64,000 nt of DNA from Agathobaculum ammoniilyticum (GCF_025567315.1 NZ_JAOQJE010000006.1:1-64000); one strand, 5' to 3'. Counted from the stretch's first letter, positions 15,374 to 24,155 are shown. The notes: generated by a model from the sequence alone, not told the origin. Made by a program: numbers and translations.

Positions 15374-16747
15374 ATGGCAGAAATCAAGTACATTCCGGTC
15401 AGTAAACTGTGGAGGCATCCCGATAACCCCCGTAAGGACCTGGGCGATGTGACCGAGCTGGCTGAGAGCATCAAGGTCAACGGCGTACTCCAAAACCTCA
15501 CCGTTGTTCCGCTGATCGGGGAAATCACAAAGAAGTGGGACGGAGAAAGCTACCGCGTTATCATCGGCCACCGCCGTCTTGCGGCCGCAAAGCTGGCCGG
15601 TCTGGAGGAGCTTCCCTGCGTCGTGGTCGAGATGTCGGAGCGGGAGCAGCTGAGTACGATGCTCACGGAGAATATGCAGCGGTCCGATCTGACGGTCTAT
15701 GAGCAGGCGCAGGGCTTCCAGATGATGCTTGACATGGGCGATACCGTCGAGGACATCGCGGAAAAGTCCGGTTTTTCCGCCACCACCGTCCGGCGCCGTG
15801 TGAAGCTCCTGGAGCTGGATAAGGACAAATTCAAGAAGTCCGAGGAGCGCGGCGTCAGCCTTTTCGAGTACATGGAGCTGGACAAGCTGAAAAGCCCGGA
15901 GCGCAAGAACGAAATGCTTGATTACATCGGCACCGAGAACTTCAAGTACAAGCTGAAACAGGCCATCAATGATGAAGCCGCAGAAGCGCGTAAAGCCCTA
16001 TGGGTAGAGCAGCTGAGTACCTTTGCGACGCAGATCACCGACAAGACCGGATATAAGAGAGTCAATAGCTTCTATACTAACGGCGAAGTCAAAGTGGATC
16101 GCCCGGAGGATGCCGGTACCATTGAGTATTTCTTCTTCGTCGAAACATGGGGTTATATTGTGCTGATGGTCAAGGATGAGCCTACCGCCCTTACCCCGGA
16201 GGAAGAAGCGAAAGAGCGCGAGGAGCAGCTGAAGCAGGAGCGAAAGGACGCCGCAGAAAAGGCGCTGTCCGAAGCAACCGCCCGCGCCTACGAGCTTCGC
16301 GCCGACTTCGTGGCTACCGTTTCCACAGCCGCCATCAAAAAGCGCCTTGCGGACATCGTGGCGCTGTGGGCCTACGCCGAATACTGGGACGATACCGGTT
16401 GGCTCACCGAAGAGGAGATCGCGCAGGCTACTGGCGCCGAGACCCTTGCCGAAGATGACGAGGACGGCGAGGACGATGCCGCATTTACGCTCCAGGCCGT
16501 GACCGACGCGATCGGCAAGACGCCCGAAAAGGCGCTCCTGCGAATGATCTATGCGCGCCTGGGTGACGGAAAGTCCGAGGGCTATTTCCGCAGCTACTGG
16601 AACAGCTACACCATGAAGCATGAGGAAAACGAGAAGCTGGACCGCATCTATGCGTTGCTCGTCAAGCTGGGCTACGAGATGTCCGACGATGAAAAGGCTC
16701 TCCAGGACGGAACACATGAGCTTTTCGGGGAGGTGACCGACGAATGA
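15374..16747 (+). CDS. ParB/KorB-like protein
   Basis: 457 residues from the ATG after AAAGGAGCG. The N-terminal ParB/Srx domain has VSKLWRHPDNPRKDL, GHRRLAAAKLAGL and the TENMQRSDLTVYEQA box, followed by the HTH VEDIAEKSGFSATTVRRRVKL. The C-terminal half contains a charged coiled coil near 275-300 and an acidic spacer. Phage ParB-like proteins of this size act in partitioning or transcription control; no parA is nearby. The active motif GHRR is complete, so CTP use is possible. Confidence 0.85.
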   Translation: MAEIKYIPVSKLWRHPDNPRKDLGDVTELAESIKVNGVLQNLTVVPLIGEITKKWDGESYRVIIGHRRLAAAKLAGLEELPCVVVEMSEREQLSTMLTENMQRSDLTVYEQAQGFQMMLDMGDTVEDIAEKSGFSATTVRRRVKLLELDKDKFKKSEERGVSLFEYMELDKLKSPERKNEMLDYIGTENFKYKLKQAINDEAAEARKALWVEQLSTFATQITDKTGYKRVNSFYTNGEVKVDRPEDAGTIEYFFFVETWGYIVLMVKDEPTALTPEEEAKEREEQLKQERKDAAEKALSEATARAYELRADFVATVSTAAIKKRLADIVALWAYAEYWDDTGWLTEEEIAQATGAETLAEDDEDGEDDAAFTLQAVTDAIGKTPEKALLRMIYARLGDGKSEGYFRSYWNSYTMKHEENEKLDRIYALLVKLGYEMSDDEKALQDGTHELFGEVTDE

Positions 16748-17013
16748 GAGCGTCTACCTGCAAAGGCTGCGGCGCGGCTATCGTCTGGATCAGAACACCC
16801 GGCGGGAAGTCTATGCCGTGTGACGCCACCCCACGCTATTACATCGAAAAGCCCCGTTCCGGCAGTAAAAAGATCGTGACGCCGAACGGCGAGGTTATCT
16901 CCTGTGAGTATACCGAAGATCCGCACAAGGCCACCGGCACCGGCTTCGCTCCCCACTGGGGGAGCTGCCGGGCGGCAGGCAGCTTCAAGTCGAGGGAGGA
17001 ACACAATGGATAA
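16744..17013 (+). CDS. Small zinc-binding phage protein
   Basis: 89 residues, ATGA-coupled to the parB-like gene. CKGCGAAIVWIRTPGGKSMPCD is the usual opening of a short zinc-binding phage protein family; HWGSCR near the end may add ligands. Function unknown. Confidence 0.75.
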   Translation: MRASTCKGCGAAIVWIRTPGGKSMPCDATPRYYIEKPRSGSKKIVTPNGEVISCEYTEDPHKATGTGFAPHWGSCRAAGSFKSREEHNG

Positions 17014-17425
17014 GCTGACATGGTATGACGAGGATGGGCGGCTTTACTGCCGCCGTGGGTACGAGGTTGCACTGGCGCGGCTTGCCTCCTACGAAGCAAC
17101 AGAGTTGATGCCGGACGAAATCGTAAAGATGGGGATGATGTTCGAGGATAGCAAGCGCTATTCCGGCCGGCTCGAATTGAAGCTGAATGCTGCGACAAAA
17201 CGGATGCCAAAATGGGTATCTGTAAAAGAGAGGTTACCGGAAGATCGTAGCAATGTCCTCGTTGTCGCGTATTGGCACGAAAGATGGGGCGTCTATATGG
17301 GCTGGTGCGCTCCCGAAAGGGCGGAATGGAGCGTCCATGTCGGTATCGGAGATAGAAGCGATGTTGCAGTTGTCTATTGGATGCCGCTGCCTGCGCCGCC
17401 GAAGGAGGACGACAGAAATGATTGA
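17006..17425 (+). CDS. DUF551-like protein
   Basis: 139 residues after GAGGGAGGA. The C-terminal half WVSVKERLPEDRSNVLVVAYW ... VVYWMPLPAPP is the DUF551 signature, found in many phages with no known activity. The N-terminal half (WYDEDGRLYCRRGYEVALARLASYE) resembles a separate small phage domain often fused to it. It overlaps the preceding and following genes by eight bases. Confidence 0.8.
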   Translation: MDKLTWYDEDGRLYCRRGYEVALARLASYEATELMPDEIVKMGMMFEDSKRYSGRLELKLNAATKRMPKWVSVKERLPEDRSNVLVVAYWHERWGVYMGWCAPERAEWSVHVGIGDRSDVAVVYWMPLPAPPKEDDRND

Positions 17426-17822
17426 TACCGGAGATCTCACTATGTACTGCCATTGGGATAAGGGCTTGGTCTGCAAGAAGGAGTTTTACTGCGATACCTG
17501 CGAACACCAGCCCGCCGCCGATGATAAGGAAAACGGCAAGGCTGAGCCGGTACATATTCGCTGGGCTGAGGATTATTGGAGCGGCAGATATCCCGAATGC
17601 CCCTCCTGCGGGAATATGCCGTACAGCTTGGAGCGGTGTGTCTTCTGCGGTCAAAGGTTTCTGCCCGACGCGCTTACGGAGGAATGGAGCAAGCCGCCGG
17701 AGGAAGTTCGCATGGACTGCCCCTCCTGCGGAGGAAAGAGCACGATGGTCGGGGCAAGGGCGCGCAGCAACGGACACTTTCACGGTCAATGTACAGTCTG
17801 TGGTTGCGTGGTGATGGAATGA
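17418..17822 (+). CDS. Multi-zinc-ribbon phage protein
   Basis: 134 residues with three cysteine pairs groups: CKKEFYCDTCEHQP (about 19-32), CPSCGNMPYSLERCVFCGQRF (about 61-81), and CPSCGGKS...CTVCGCVV at the end. Probably binds two or three zinc ions. No enzyme motif. It follows GAAGGAGG and belongs to the same run of small cysteine-rich genes. Confidence 0.7.
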   Translation: MIDTGDLTMYCHWDKGLVCKKEFYCDTCEHQPAADDKENGKAEPVHIRWAEDYWSGRYPECPSCGNMPYSLERCVFCGQRFLPDALTEEWSKPPEEVRMDCPSCGGKSTMVGARARSNGHFHGQCTVCGCVVME

Positions 17823-17834
17823 AAAGGAGCTTCT

Positions 17835-18536
17835 ATGGAACGATTTGAAAACCTGCTCGATTTTATCAATGAGCTGAATGAGAACGGGCGTATTCAGTAT
17901 GACGATTACAGCCGCCTTTTTGACTTGGTGCAGGAGTTCGCAGGAGTGGAGGAGGCAATCAACGCCGCCGCGACCGATATTGCCGCCCTGCTGTGGCTGA
18001 ACGGCAACTGCGAATATTGTGAGCACGGAGAGAAAGAGGAGTTCAGCGGCGCGAACAGATGGCATTGCCGTCTCGGAAACGGCATAGACTGCCGCCCTGT
18101 GTGGCGCGGCGCTGCAACGAAGGCCTCCCTGCCGGAGATACACAAGGCAGAGCCGACTTTGCTTCGTGCAAAGCCCAGCCGTGCGGAGACTATGTTCGGG
18201 CCGAAAGAGGCCTGGGCTATCCCTGATAGAGCGGAAGCCGAGGAGACCACGCCGAAGACATACAAGGGATTTCTGCTTATTCGGTGCGCACAATGCGGCG
18301 AGCTGCGCGGCTTTTGTGCAAAACAGCCTATCTCGTCCTATCGGTGCGCAACCTGCAACGGAGAGACGCCGCTGCACGATCTCACGTCGGCGCACATCCG
18401 CTGCAAGTGCGGAAAGCACTTCAAATACCGGACGAATTTCGAGGAGGACGTCTTCACCTACAGCTGCCTTTCCTGCGGCGCGCCGGTCGATCTGGCCTAT
18501 AACAAGAAAGCTCGCGCCTATCAGACGGTGCGATGA
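17835..18536 (+). CDS. Zinc-ribbon phage protein, unknown
   Basis: 233 residues after AAAAGGAG. The N-terminal 60 residues are helical (LLDFINELNENGRIQYDDYSRLFDLV). CEYCEH...CRLGNGIDC follows near 65-95. The C-terminal 90 residues hold three CxxC or CxC pairs (RCAQCGELRG, RCATCNGE, RCKCGKHF, SCLSCGAPV), suggesting two zinc ribbons. Probably nucleic-acid binding; no family identified. Confidence 0.7.
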   Translation: MERFENLLDFINELNENGRIQYDDYSRLFDLVQEFAGVEEAINAAATDIAALLWLNGNCEYCEHGEKEEFSGANRWHCRLGNGIDCRPVWRGAATKASLPEIHKAEPTLLRAKPSRAETMFGPKEAWAIPDRAEAEETTPKTYKGFLLIRCAQCGELRGFCAKQPISSYRCATCNGETPLHDLTSAHIRCKCGKHFKYRTNFEEDVFTYSCLSCGAPVDLAYNKKARAYQTVR

Positions 18537-18721
18537 TGCTCATCATCACCGTTCATGTGAACGCCCCGGCGGGGCAGGCCATTGGCATAAAGGAGCAGAT
18601 CGCTCAGGATTTGGAGCGATACGGAGATACCCGTGTGGTGTCGGTAGAGGTAGTGCAGCCAACATACCGGCAAATGCAGATTGGAGAGACTGTCAGCCGA
18701 CAGGGTGGCAAGAGGAAGTAA
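18533..18721 (+). CDS. Small phage protein, unknown
   Basis: 62 residues, ATGA-coupled to the gene before. The start MMLIITVHVNAPAGQAIGIKEQIAQ suggests a strand followed by a helix and then a second strand, VVSVEVVQPTY. No recognised domain. Confidence 0.6.
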   Translation: MMLIITVHVNAPAGQAIGIKEQIAQDLERYGDTRVVSVEVVQPTYRQMQIGETVSRQGGKRK

Positions 18722-18758
18722 GAACAGATTGGGGTGAGCTATTACGACGCTTTCGGAA

Positions 18759-19136
18759 TTGAATCAGCATTTTGAGCTGATAGAGAAACTGGCAAGGGCA
18801 AGGGAGATGCTACAGTCCTTGCGTGACGCGGCTTGCCCCGGCGCGGCTGCCCTCACAGGTATGCCGCATACTCCCGGCATAAAGGATAAGGTCGGCGACC
18901 TCGCAGCTGAGATCGTGGATATGGATGCGCGTGTCGGCTTTCTGGAGGAAGAGGTCAAGGCCAGCGAGGGGCAGATCATGCCGTTCATTCAAGGCATCGA
19001 CGATGACCAGACGCGCCTGATCTTCCGGCTGCGCTTCCTGAGAGGGCTCGCATGGAAAGAGGTCGCAGCGGTCATAGGAGGCCGCAATTCGGAGGATTCG
19101 GTAAAGATGGTGTGTTACCGCTACCTCGGTAGTTAA
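18759..19136 (+). CDS. ArpU/DUF1492-like sigma-factor-related late regulator
   Basis: 125 residues if started at TTG 18759. The C-terminal helix-turn-helix, DDQTRLIFRLRFLRGLAWKEVAAVIGG, resembles sigma-70 region 4 as found in ArpU and DUF1492 proteins, which switch on phage late genes. It is the last gene before the cassette and packaging genes, the normal place for such a regulator. Homologues usually begin with (M)TLRELNQ; here the matching codons are ATT ACG ACG CTT TCG GAA TTG, so the true start may be ATT at 18741 after GGGGTGAG. Confidence 0.78.
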   Translation: MNQHFELIEKLARAREMLQSLRDAACPGAAALTGMPHTPGIKDKVGDLAAEIVDMDARVGFLEEEVKASEGQIMPFIQGIDDDQTRLIFRLRFLRGLAWKEVAAVIGGRNSEDSVKMVCYRYLGS

Positions 19137-19225
19137 AAGCTGTTCTTCGCTGTTGCAACTCGTTTCTTGATATTCCCCGCACCATGTATTAGGATTAGAC
19201 TCGTAAAATCCTACATAAGCCAGGC

Positions 19226-19247
19226 GGCCATCCCTCGCGGGGTGGCC
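19226..19247. terminator. GC-rich hairpin before the symporter cassette
   Basis: GGCCATCCC / GGGGTGGCC with a TCGC loop (one wobble pair). It lies in the 230-base space between the late regulator and the symporter, which otherwise shows no gene. It lacks a T-run, so it may be an attenuator or processing structure rather than a terminator. Confidence 0.4.
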
Positions 19248-19366
19248 GTCATTCGTTTGGGAAGGAGGTTGAGGCCTGCGCGTTACTCCTTGCGCGCCGG
19301 TCATGCGCCGGGTCCGATGTTCGCCAGCAGAGGGCAGCGGTGACATCATAAAAGGAGATTTCCAAA

Positions 19367-20749
19367 ATGTTCGGAATTGTCATTCTGGCCGTCTATGCGG
19401 TGCTGATGATCGGCGTCACGCTGATGTTCACCCGAAAGACGACCGACGCAGAGGGCTTCCATGTGGCGGACCGGCGCATCGGCTCGGTGATTGCCGCCAT
19501 GAGCATCGCCGCCACTTGGATTTGGGCTCCCTCACTGTTCACTTCCTCGGAGATGGCCTATACGCGCGGCATCCCGGGGATGTTCTGGTTTACGGTACCG
19601 AATGTGCTGTGCCTGATCCTGTTTATCCCCTTTGCAAAAAGGATCCGGGCGCAGTACCCGGAGGGCATCACCTTGACCGGCTACATGGCGGAGCGCTATC
19701 ACTCCGGCAAGGTCAAGGGCGTCTACTCCTTCCAGCTCGGCGCGCTGGCCGTTCTTTCAACGGCGGTGCAGCTGCTCGCCGGGGGAAAGACGCTGGCCCT
19801 CATTACGGGGCTGCCATTCTGGAGCATGACGCTCGCCCTGGCAGCTATCGCATATTCCTACTCCCGCTTCTCCGGGCTGAAAGCCTCCATCATCACCGAT
19901 GTCGTCCAGCTGGGCATTATTCTCATGGGTGGCGCTCTGCTGGTCGTTCTGAGCCTTCGCATGACCGGCGGCTTTGACACGGTACGGGCAGGGCTCGGTG
20001 CTGTCTCCGGAGAATATACTTCGCTCACCTCCTCCACGGGCATTGAGGTCCTGCTGGGCTATGGTCTGCCGATGGCTGTCGGTCTGATCTCCGGCCCGTT
20101 CGGGGATCAGTGCTTCTGGCAACGAGCTTTCGCAATCAGGCGCGACCGCATCGGCAGATCGTTTTTTGCCGGTGCGCTTTTGTTTGCGCTCGTTCCGATC
20201 TGCATGGGAACGGTGGGCTTCCTTGCCGCAGGCTCCGGCTTTGCGGCCAGCGACACCGGCATGGTCAACTTTGAATTCGTTTCCTCGCTGCTTCCGACAT
20301 GGGTGCTGGTCCCGTTCTTGTTTATGATTATCTCCGGCCTGCTCTCCACGGTGGATAGCAACCTTTGCGCGGCAGCGTCGCTCACGACAGACTGGCTCGG
20401 CATTGGGAAGGACACGGTGCAGACTTCGCGCCGCACCATGCTTTGCCTGCTGATCGTGGCTATCGCCATCGCCAACATTCCCGGCCTGACGGTGACATAC
20501 CTGTTCCTGTTCTACGGAACGCTCCGCGCTTCGACGCTGCTGCCGACGGTCATGACGCTGCTCGGTAAGAAACTGACGGGCAAGGGCGTTTTTGCCGGTG
20601 TGCTGACCGCGCTGTGTGTCGGGCTTCCGATCTTCGCCTACGGCAATCTCGCCGGCATTCCGGCTGTGAAAGCGGCAGGCAGTCTGACGACCGTCCTGTC
20701 CAGCGGTCTTGTCGCTGTTATCGCCTCGAGAAAGGCGGTGAGAGCATGA
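19367..20749 (+). CDS. Sodium:solute symporter (SSS family) carried by the prophage
   Basis: 460 residues after AAAGGAG, with about 12-13 hydrophobic segments. Family marks include DAEGFHVADRRIG near residue 25, ATWIWAPSLFTSSEMAYTRG near 48, and a SGLLSTVDSNLCAAASL block near 330, the sodium-site region of SSS transporters. Closest in style to urea or unknown-substrate members; the substrate cannot be read from sequence. It has no frameshift and overlaps the next gene by four bases, so it is co-translated with the PP-loop enzyme. A secondary transporter in a phage core region is very unusual. Confidence 0.85.
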   Translation: MFGIVILAVYAVLMIGVTLMFTRKTTDAEGFHVADRRIGSVIAAMSIAATWIWAPSLFTSSEMAYTRGIPGMFWFTVPNVLCLILFIPFAKRIRAQYPEGITLTGYMAERYHSGKVKGVYSFQLGALAVLSTAVQLLAGGKTLALITGLPFWSMTLALAAIAYSYSRFSGLKASIITDVVQLGIILMGGALLVVLSLRMTGGFDTVRAGLGAVSGEYTSLTSSTGIEVLLGYGLPMAVGLISGPFGDQCFWQRAFAIRRDRIGRSFFAGALLFALVPICMGTVGFLAAGSGFAASDTGMVNFEFVSSLLPTWVLVPFLFMIISGLLSTVDSNLCAAASLTTDWLGIGKDTVQTSRRTMLCLLIVAIAIANIPGLTVTYLFLFYGTLRASTLLPTVMTLLGKKLTGKGVFAGVLTALCVGLPIFAYGNLAGIPAVKAAGSLTTVLSSGLVAVIASRKAVRA

Positions 20750-21528
20750 GCCTCGGAAGGAAGCAGAGGATCGCCAACAGTGCATGGCTGGAAGCCGTTG
20801 CAACTATCGAAGAAGCCGTTTCCCGCGCAGAGCTGGACGAACTTACTGCCGCGACCGTGGCGGACATCAAGGCCGTGACGGCTGGGAAGTGTGCTGCCTA
20901 CGCATGGAGCGCTGGTAAGGACAGCATTGTCCTTGGCAAACTCTGTGAAGCGGCCGGCGTCACCGATAGCATGATCGGCGTGTGCGACCTGGAATACCCC
21001 GCCTTTGCCGCATGGATCGAGAAGCATAAGCCGGCAGGCTGCGAAGTCATCAACACGCATCAGGATATCGACTGGCTGGTGAAGCATCAAGAGATGCTTT
21101 TCCCCAAGGACTCCGCCGCGGCCGGACGATGGTTTTCTATCGTGCAGCACCGAGCGCAGCGTGAATACTTCAAGGCGCACGAGCTGGACGTCATCATTCT
21201 CGGCCGCCGCCGTGCGGACGGCAATTATGTCGGTCGCAACAGCAATATCTATACCGATGGCAAAGGTGTTACGCGATTCAGCCCGCTCGCTGCGTGGAAG
21301 CATGAGCACATCCTTGCCTATATTCACTACCATCAGCTCCCGCTTCCGCCGATCTACGGCTGGAAGAACGGATATCTGTGCGGCACTCACCCGTGGCCCG
21401 CCCGCCAATGGACGGGCAGCATCGAGAACGGCTGGCGTGAGGTCTACGATATCGACCCCGGCATCGTCCTTGCGGCAGCTGAAAAGATCGACAGTGCTCG
21501 CGCCTTCTTGAAGGGGGTGCAGGCATGA
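20746..21528 (+). CDS. PP-loop ATP pyrophosphatase, PAPS-reductase-like (first copy)
   Basis: 260 residues. The PP-loop reads WSAGKDSIV (Ser55-Ser60), one residue off the canonical SGGKDS. The fold continues with DLEYPAFAAWIEKH, LGRRRADG and FSPLAAWKHEHILAYI, the last typical of PAPS reductase/adenylyl-type PP-loop proteins. It should bind ATP and adenylate a substrate. It lacks the ECGLH-type cysteine of true PAPS reductase. ATGA coupling to the symporter and to the ParB-fold gene makes a single functional unit likely. Confidence 0.85.
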   Translation: MSLGRKQRIANSAWLEAVATIEEAVSRAELDELTAATVADIKAVTAGKCAAYAWSAGKDSIVLGKLCEAAGVTDSMIGVCDLEYPAFAAWIEKHKPAGCEVINTHQDIDWLVKHQEMLFPKDSAAAGRWFSIVQHRAQREYFKAHELDVIILGRRRADGNYVGRNSNIYTDGKGVTRFSPLAAWKHEHILAYIHYHQLPLPPIYGWKNGYLCGTHPWPARQWTGSIENGWREVYDIDPGIVLAAAEKIDSARAFLKGVQA

Positions 21529-22130
21529 AGGTCATAAAGAAGCCTCTGACCGAGCTGCGGCGACCGGATCGGAATGTCCGAATGCACACCGACAAGCAGC
21601 TGAAGGAGTTCCGACGCTCTGTCGAAATGTTCGGCCAGATCCGCCCCATCGTGGTCGACGAGGACGGCGTTATTCTCGCCGGCAACGGCTTGTATGAAAC
21701 GCTGCTGTCCCTCGGCCGCACAGAGGCGGACTGCTATGTCGTGTCTGGACTGACTGAGGCGGAGAAGAAAAAGCTCATGCTGGCTGATAACCGCGTCTTT
21801 GACCTGGGCGTTGACGATCTGGCCGCGCTGGACGCTTTTATCCTTGAGCTGAAAGACGACCTGGACATTCCCGGCTACGAAGAGGATCTTCTCCGTGCGA
21901 TGGTGATGGAGGCTGACGAAGCCAGCGACGCCCTGCTTGAGTACGGCACCATTGAGCCGGAGCAGGCTGCGGCCATCACCGAGACGCGCGAGAAATACGC
22001 CGCCCGGGAAGAAGCTGCTGCGGCGCAGGCTGAGGAAGTCGCACCCGCACAGAGCGGCACGGCGTCTTCCGCCGAGCCCGCTAAGAGGTTTATCCTCTGC
22101 CCGAAATGTGGTGAGCGGATATGGCTGTAA
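21525..22130 (+). CDS. ParB/Srx-fold protein with zinc-knuckle tail (first copy)
   Basis: 201 residues. The ParB-like fold includes KPLTELRRPDRNVRMH, a helix, IRPIVVDEDGVILAGNGLYE near 39-56, and LADNRVFDLG. The GNGLYE loop replaces the GHRR of true ParB, as in phage ParB-like proteins paired with PAPS-reductase genes and methylases. After residue 150 an Ala/Glu-rich linker ends in CPKCGERIWL. It overlaps the second PP-loop gene by ten bases. Probably partners the PP-loop enzyme; activity unknown. Confidence 0.8.
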   Translation: MKVIKKPLTELRRPDRNVRMHTDKQLKEFRRSVEMFGQIRPIVVDEDGVILAGNGLYETLLSLGRTEADCYVVSGLTEAEKKKLMLADNRVFDLGVDDLAALDAFILELKDDLDIPGYEEDLLRAMVMEADEASDALLEYGTIEPEQAAAITETREKYAAREEAAAAQAEEVAPAQSGTASSAEPAKRFILCPKCGERIWL

Positions 22131-23275
22131 AGCGCATCAGCTCAGACATCGACGTTGTGACTGCGGCGCGCCAGCGGATCAAGAATGTATTTTCCAACGG
22201 CGTCCCCGTATACCTCTCGTTTTCCGGCGGCAAGGACAGCATCGTTCTCGCCGACCTGACCTATAAGCTGATCCAGGCTGGAGAGATCAATCCCTCGCAG
22301 TTGACCGTCCTTTTCGTGGACGAGGAGGCAATCTTCGATTCCATTGAAGCAACGACCAAGGCGTGGCGGAAGAAGTTCCTGCTTGCCGGCGCCAAGTTTC
22401 AATGGTGGTGCATCGAGGTCAAGCATTTCAGCTGTCTCAATGAGCTGTCCAGCGATGAAACCTTCGTCTGCTGGGATCGACGCAAGCGCGATGTCTGGGT
22501 GCGGCAGCCGCCGCCCTTTGCCATCCGCAATCACCCGCAGCTCCGGCCAAGGATCGACAACTATCAATCCTTCCTGCCCCGCGTGACGATGGACGGCATC
22601 ATGATCACCGGCGTCCGCGCGGCAGAGTCCATTCAGCGGCTCCAATACATGGCGGCACTAAATATGGGCGCAAAGGGCATCACTGGCACGAACACCATCT
22701 ATCCCATCTACGACTGGAAGACGGCGGACGTCTGGCTGTACCTGCGAGACCAGCGCATCGAAGTCCCCGAGGTCTACCTGCAGATGTATCAGGTCGGCGT
22801 CAATCGGAATCAGCTGCGCGTGTCGCAGTTCTTCTCTGTTGATACCGTACCCGTGCTGGTACACCTGGGCGAATACGACCCATCTCTCATGGAGCGCGTC
22901 CTTCGGCGCGAGCCGAACGCCTACCTTGCCATGCTGTACTGGGACAGCGAAATGTTCCACCGCACCACAAGGAAGCGCCGGGAGCTGGAGGGCGAGGACA
23001 CCAAGGACTACCGTGCGCTCCTGAAGGAGATGCTGTTCGTCCGTCCGGGAGACTTCTTCAATACGGAGCATAAGCGCAAGATCGCCAAGCAGTACCGCAA
23101 GATGTTCATTCAGATGGACGGAATGGCGCGGCCGCGCGACTACAAGAAAATGTACGGCGGTCTGACTGCTGGTGATCCCAAGCTCCGCACCCTGCGCGCC
23201 ATCTATCAGGACATATCCTGCGCCTACGCCGATTACGCCAAGCGCTTCCGGAAGGGAGGTGAGGCAAATGGCTGA
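22121..23275 (+). CDS. PP-loop protein, IbrA/PAPS-reductase-like (second copy)
   Basis: 384 residues. A canonical SFSGGKDSIVL loop lies at about 33-43, followed by VLFVDEEAIFDSIEAT, WWCIEVKHF, CWDRRKRDVWVR, TGVRAAES and YPIYDWKTADVWLYL. The length and the long C-terminal region (RKRRELEGEDTKDY ... YGGLTAGD) match IbrA/DUF3440-type proteins rather than metabolic CysH. In E. coli, prophage-encoded IbrA/IbrB act together to raise eib surface-protein expression by an unknown mechanism. Here it is coupled to a ParB-fold gene in the same order. Confidence 0.82.
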   Translation: MAVKRISSDIDVVTAARQRIKNVFSNGVPVYLSFSGGKDSIVLADLTYKLIQAGEINPSQLTVLFVDEEAIFDSIEATTKAWRKKFLLAGAKFQWWCIEVKHFSCLNELSSDETFVCWDRRKRDVWVRQPPPFAIRNHPQLRPRIDNYQSFLPRVTMDGIMITGVRAAESIQRLQYMAALNMGAKGITGTNTIYPIYDWKTADVWLYLRDQRIEVPEVYLQMYQVGVNRNQLRVSQFFSVDTVPVLVHLGEYDPSLMERVLRREPNAYLAMLYWDSEMFHRTTRKRRELEGEDTKDYRALLKEMLFVRPGDFFNTEHKRKIAKQYRKMFIQMDGMARPRDYKKMYGGLTAGDPKLRTLRAIYQDISCAYADYAKRFRKGGEANG

Positions 23276-23792
23276 CGCGGATCTGTTCGCCCCGTTATCC
23301 TCCTTGCAATGGGTAGACCGGGAGCAGCTCAAGCCCAATGACTACAACCCCAACAAGGTCAACCGTGAGAATCTGAAACTGCTGGTGCAATCGATCATGA
23401 CCAATGGCTGGACGCTTCCCATCGTCGTGCGTCCCGACTACACCATCATCGACGGCTTTCACCGCTGGACTGTGGCCGGAGAGGAGCCGCTGCACACCAT
23501 GCTCAAAGGCAAGGTGCCGGTGGTGATCGTGCGGCATGATGACGCGACCGAGGATATTTACGGCACCGTCACACACAACCGTGCTCGTGGTACACATCTG
23601 CTTGAGCCGATGAAAGCCATCGTAAAGCGGCTGCTGGACGAGGGCAAGTCCGTTCAGGAGATCGGCAAACAGCTCGGAATGAAACCTGAAGAAGTATTCC
23701 GGCTCTCTGATTTCTCGCGTGATGACTTCCTCGGCATGATGACCAAGGGCGTTAAGGGGTATAGCCATGCGGAATTGCTGACGAAGTTATAA
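23268..23792 (+). CDS. ParB-fold protein, IbrB-like (second copy)
   Basis: 174 residues after GGGAGGTGAGG. ParB/Srx core: VDREQLKPNDYNPNKVN, LVQSIMTNGWTLPIVVRPDYTIIDGFHRW (nucleotide-loop IDGFHRW near 61-67), then NRARGTHLLEPMKAIVKRLL and an HTH-like KSVQEIGKQLGMKPEEVFRL. This order matches IbrB. With the upstream gene it forms the second PP-loop/ParB pair. It overlaps that gene by eight bases and ends the cassette; a hairpin follows. Confidence 0.82.
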   Translation: MADADLFAPLSSLQWVDREQLKPNDYNPNKVNRENLKLLVQSIMTNGWTLPIVVRPDYTIIDGFHRWTVAGEEPLHTMLKGKVPVVIVRHDDATEDIYGTVTHNRARGTHLLEPMKAIVKRLLDEGKSVQEIGKQLGMKPEEVFRLSDFSRDDFLGMMTKGVKGYSHAELLTKL

Positions 23793-23800
23793 CACAATAC

Positions 23801-23852
23801 CACAGCCAGGCGCATACATCGCACGAGAGCGGCGTATCTGCGTCTGGCTGTG
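23801..23852 (+). terminator. Imperfect hairpin after the PP-loop/ParB cassette
   Basis: CACAGCCAG at 23801-23809 pairs with CTGGCTGTG at 23844-23852, continued inward by about four pairs with a wobble. It starts eight bases after the ParB-fold stop. The following bases are TGCTCCCTCC rather than a clean T-run, so termination may be partial. Confidence 0.45.
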
Positions 23853-24155
23853 TTGCTCCCTCCCCCTCTCGGCATCGTCGCGCTGAGGGCGGGGAAATGC
23901 GTTGCAACAGGCGACGACGGCAAAAGGTACTGTGACGACCCCCGCCCCACACGCCGCGGGCTCGCCGACCCCGAAAAAAGCGTAGTTACCAAGGCAAAAT
24001 TTTGGCATTTCCTTTCCGCTTTGGCGTTGCTTTTGGTGCCAAGCGCGGCACCTGTGGCGGTACCTGCCGCAATACCCAATCGCTTTATCCGTCTTTCTTC
24101 GCGGGAATGTGGAGGAAGTCCAGATAAAGGCCTCCTATGTAATATAAGACCACGC

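Noticed and set aside
21525..23275. Dnd phosphorothioation system
   Set aside because: PP-loop genes recall DndC, but no DndA/D/E-like genes accompany them, and the ParB partners fit IbrAB-like pairs better.
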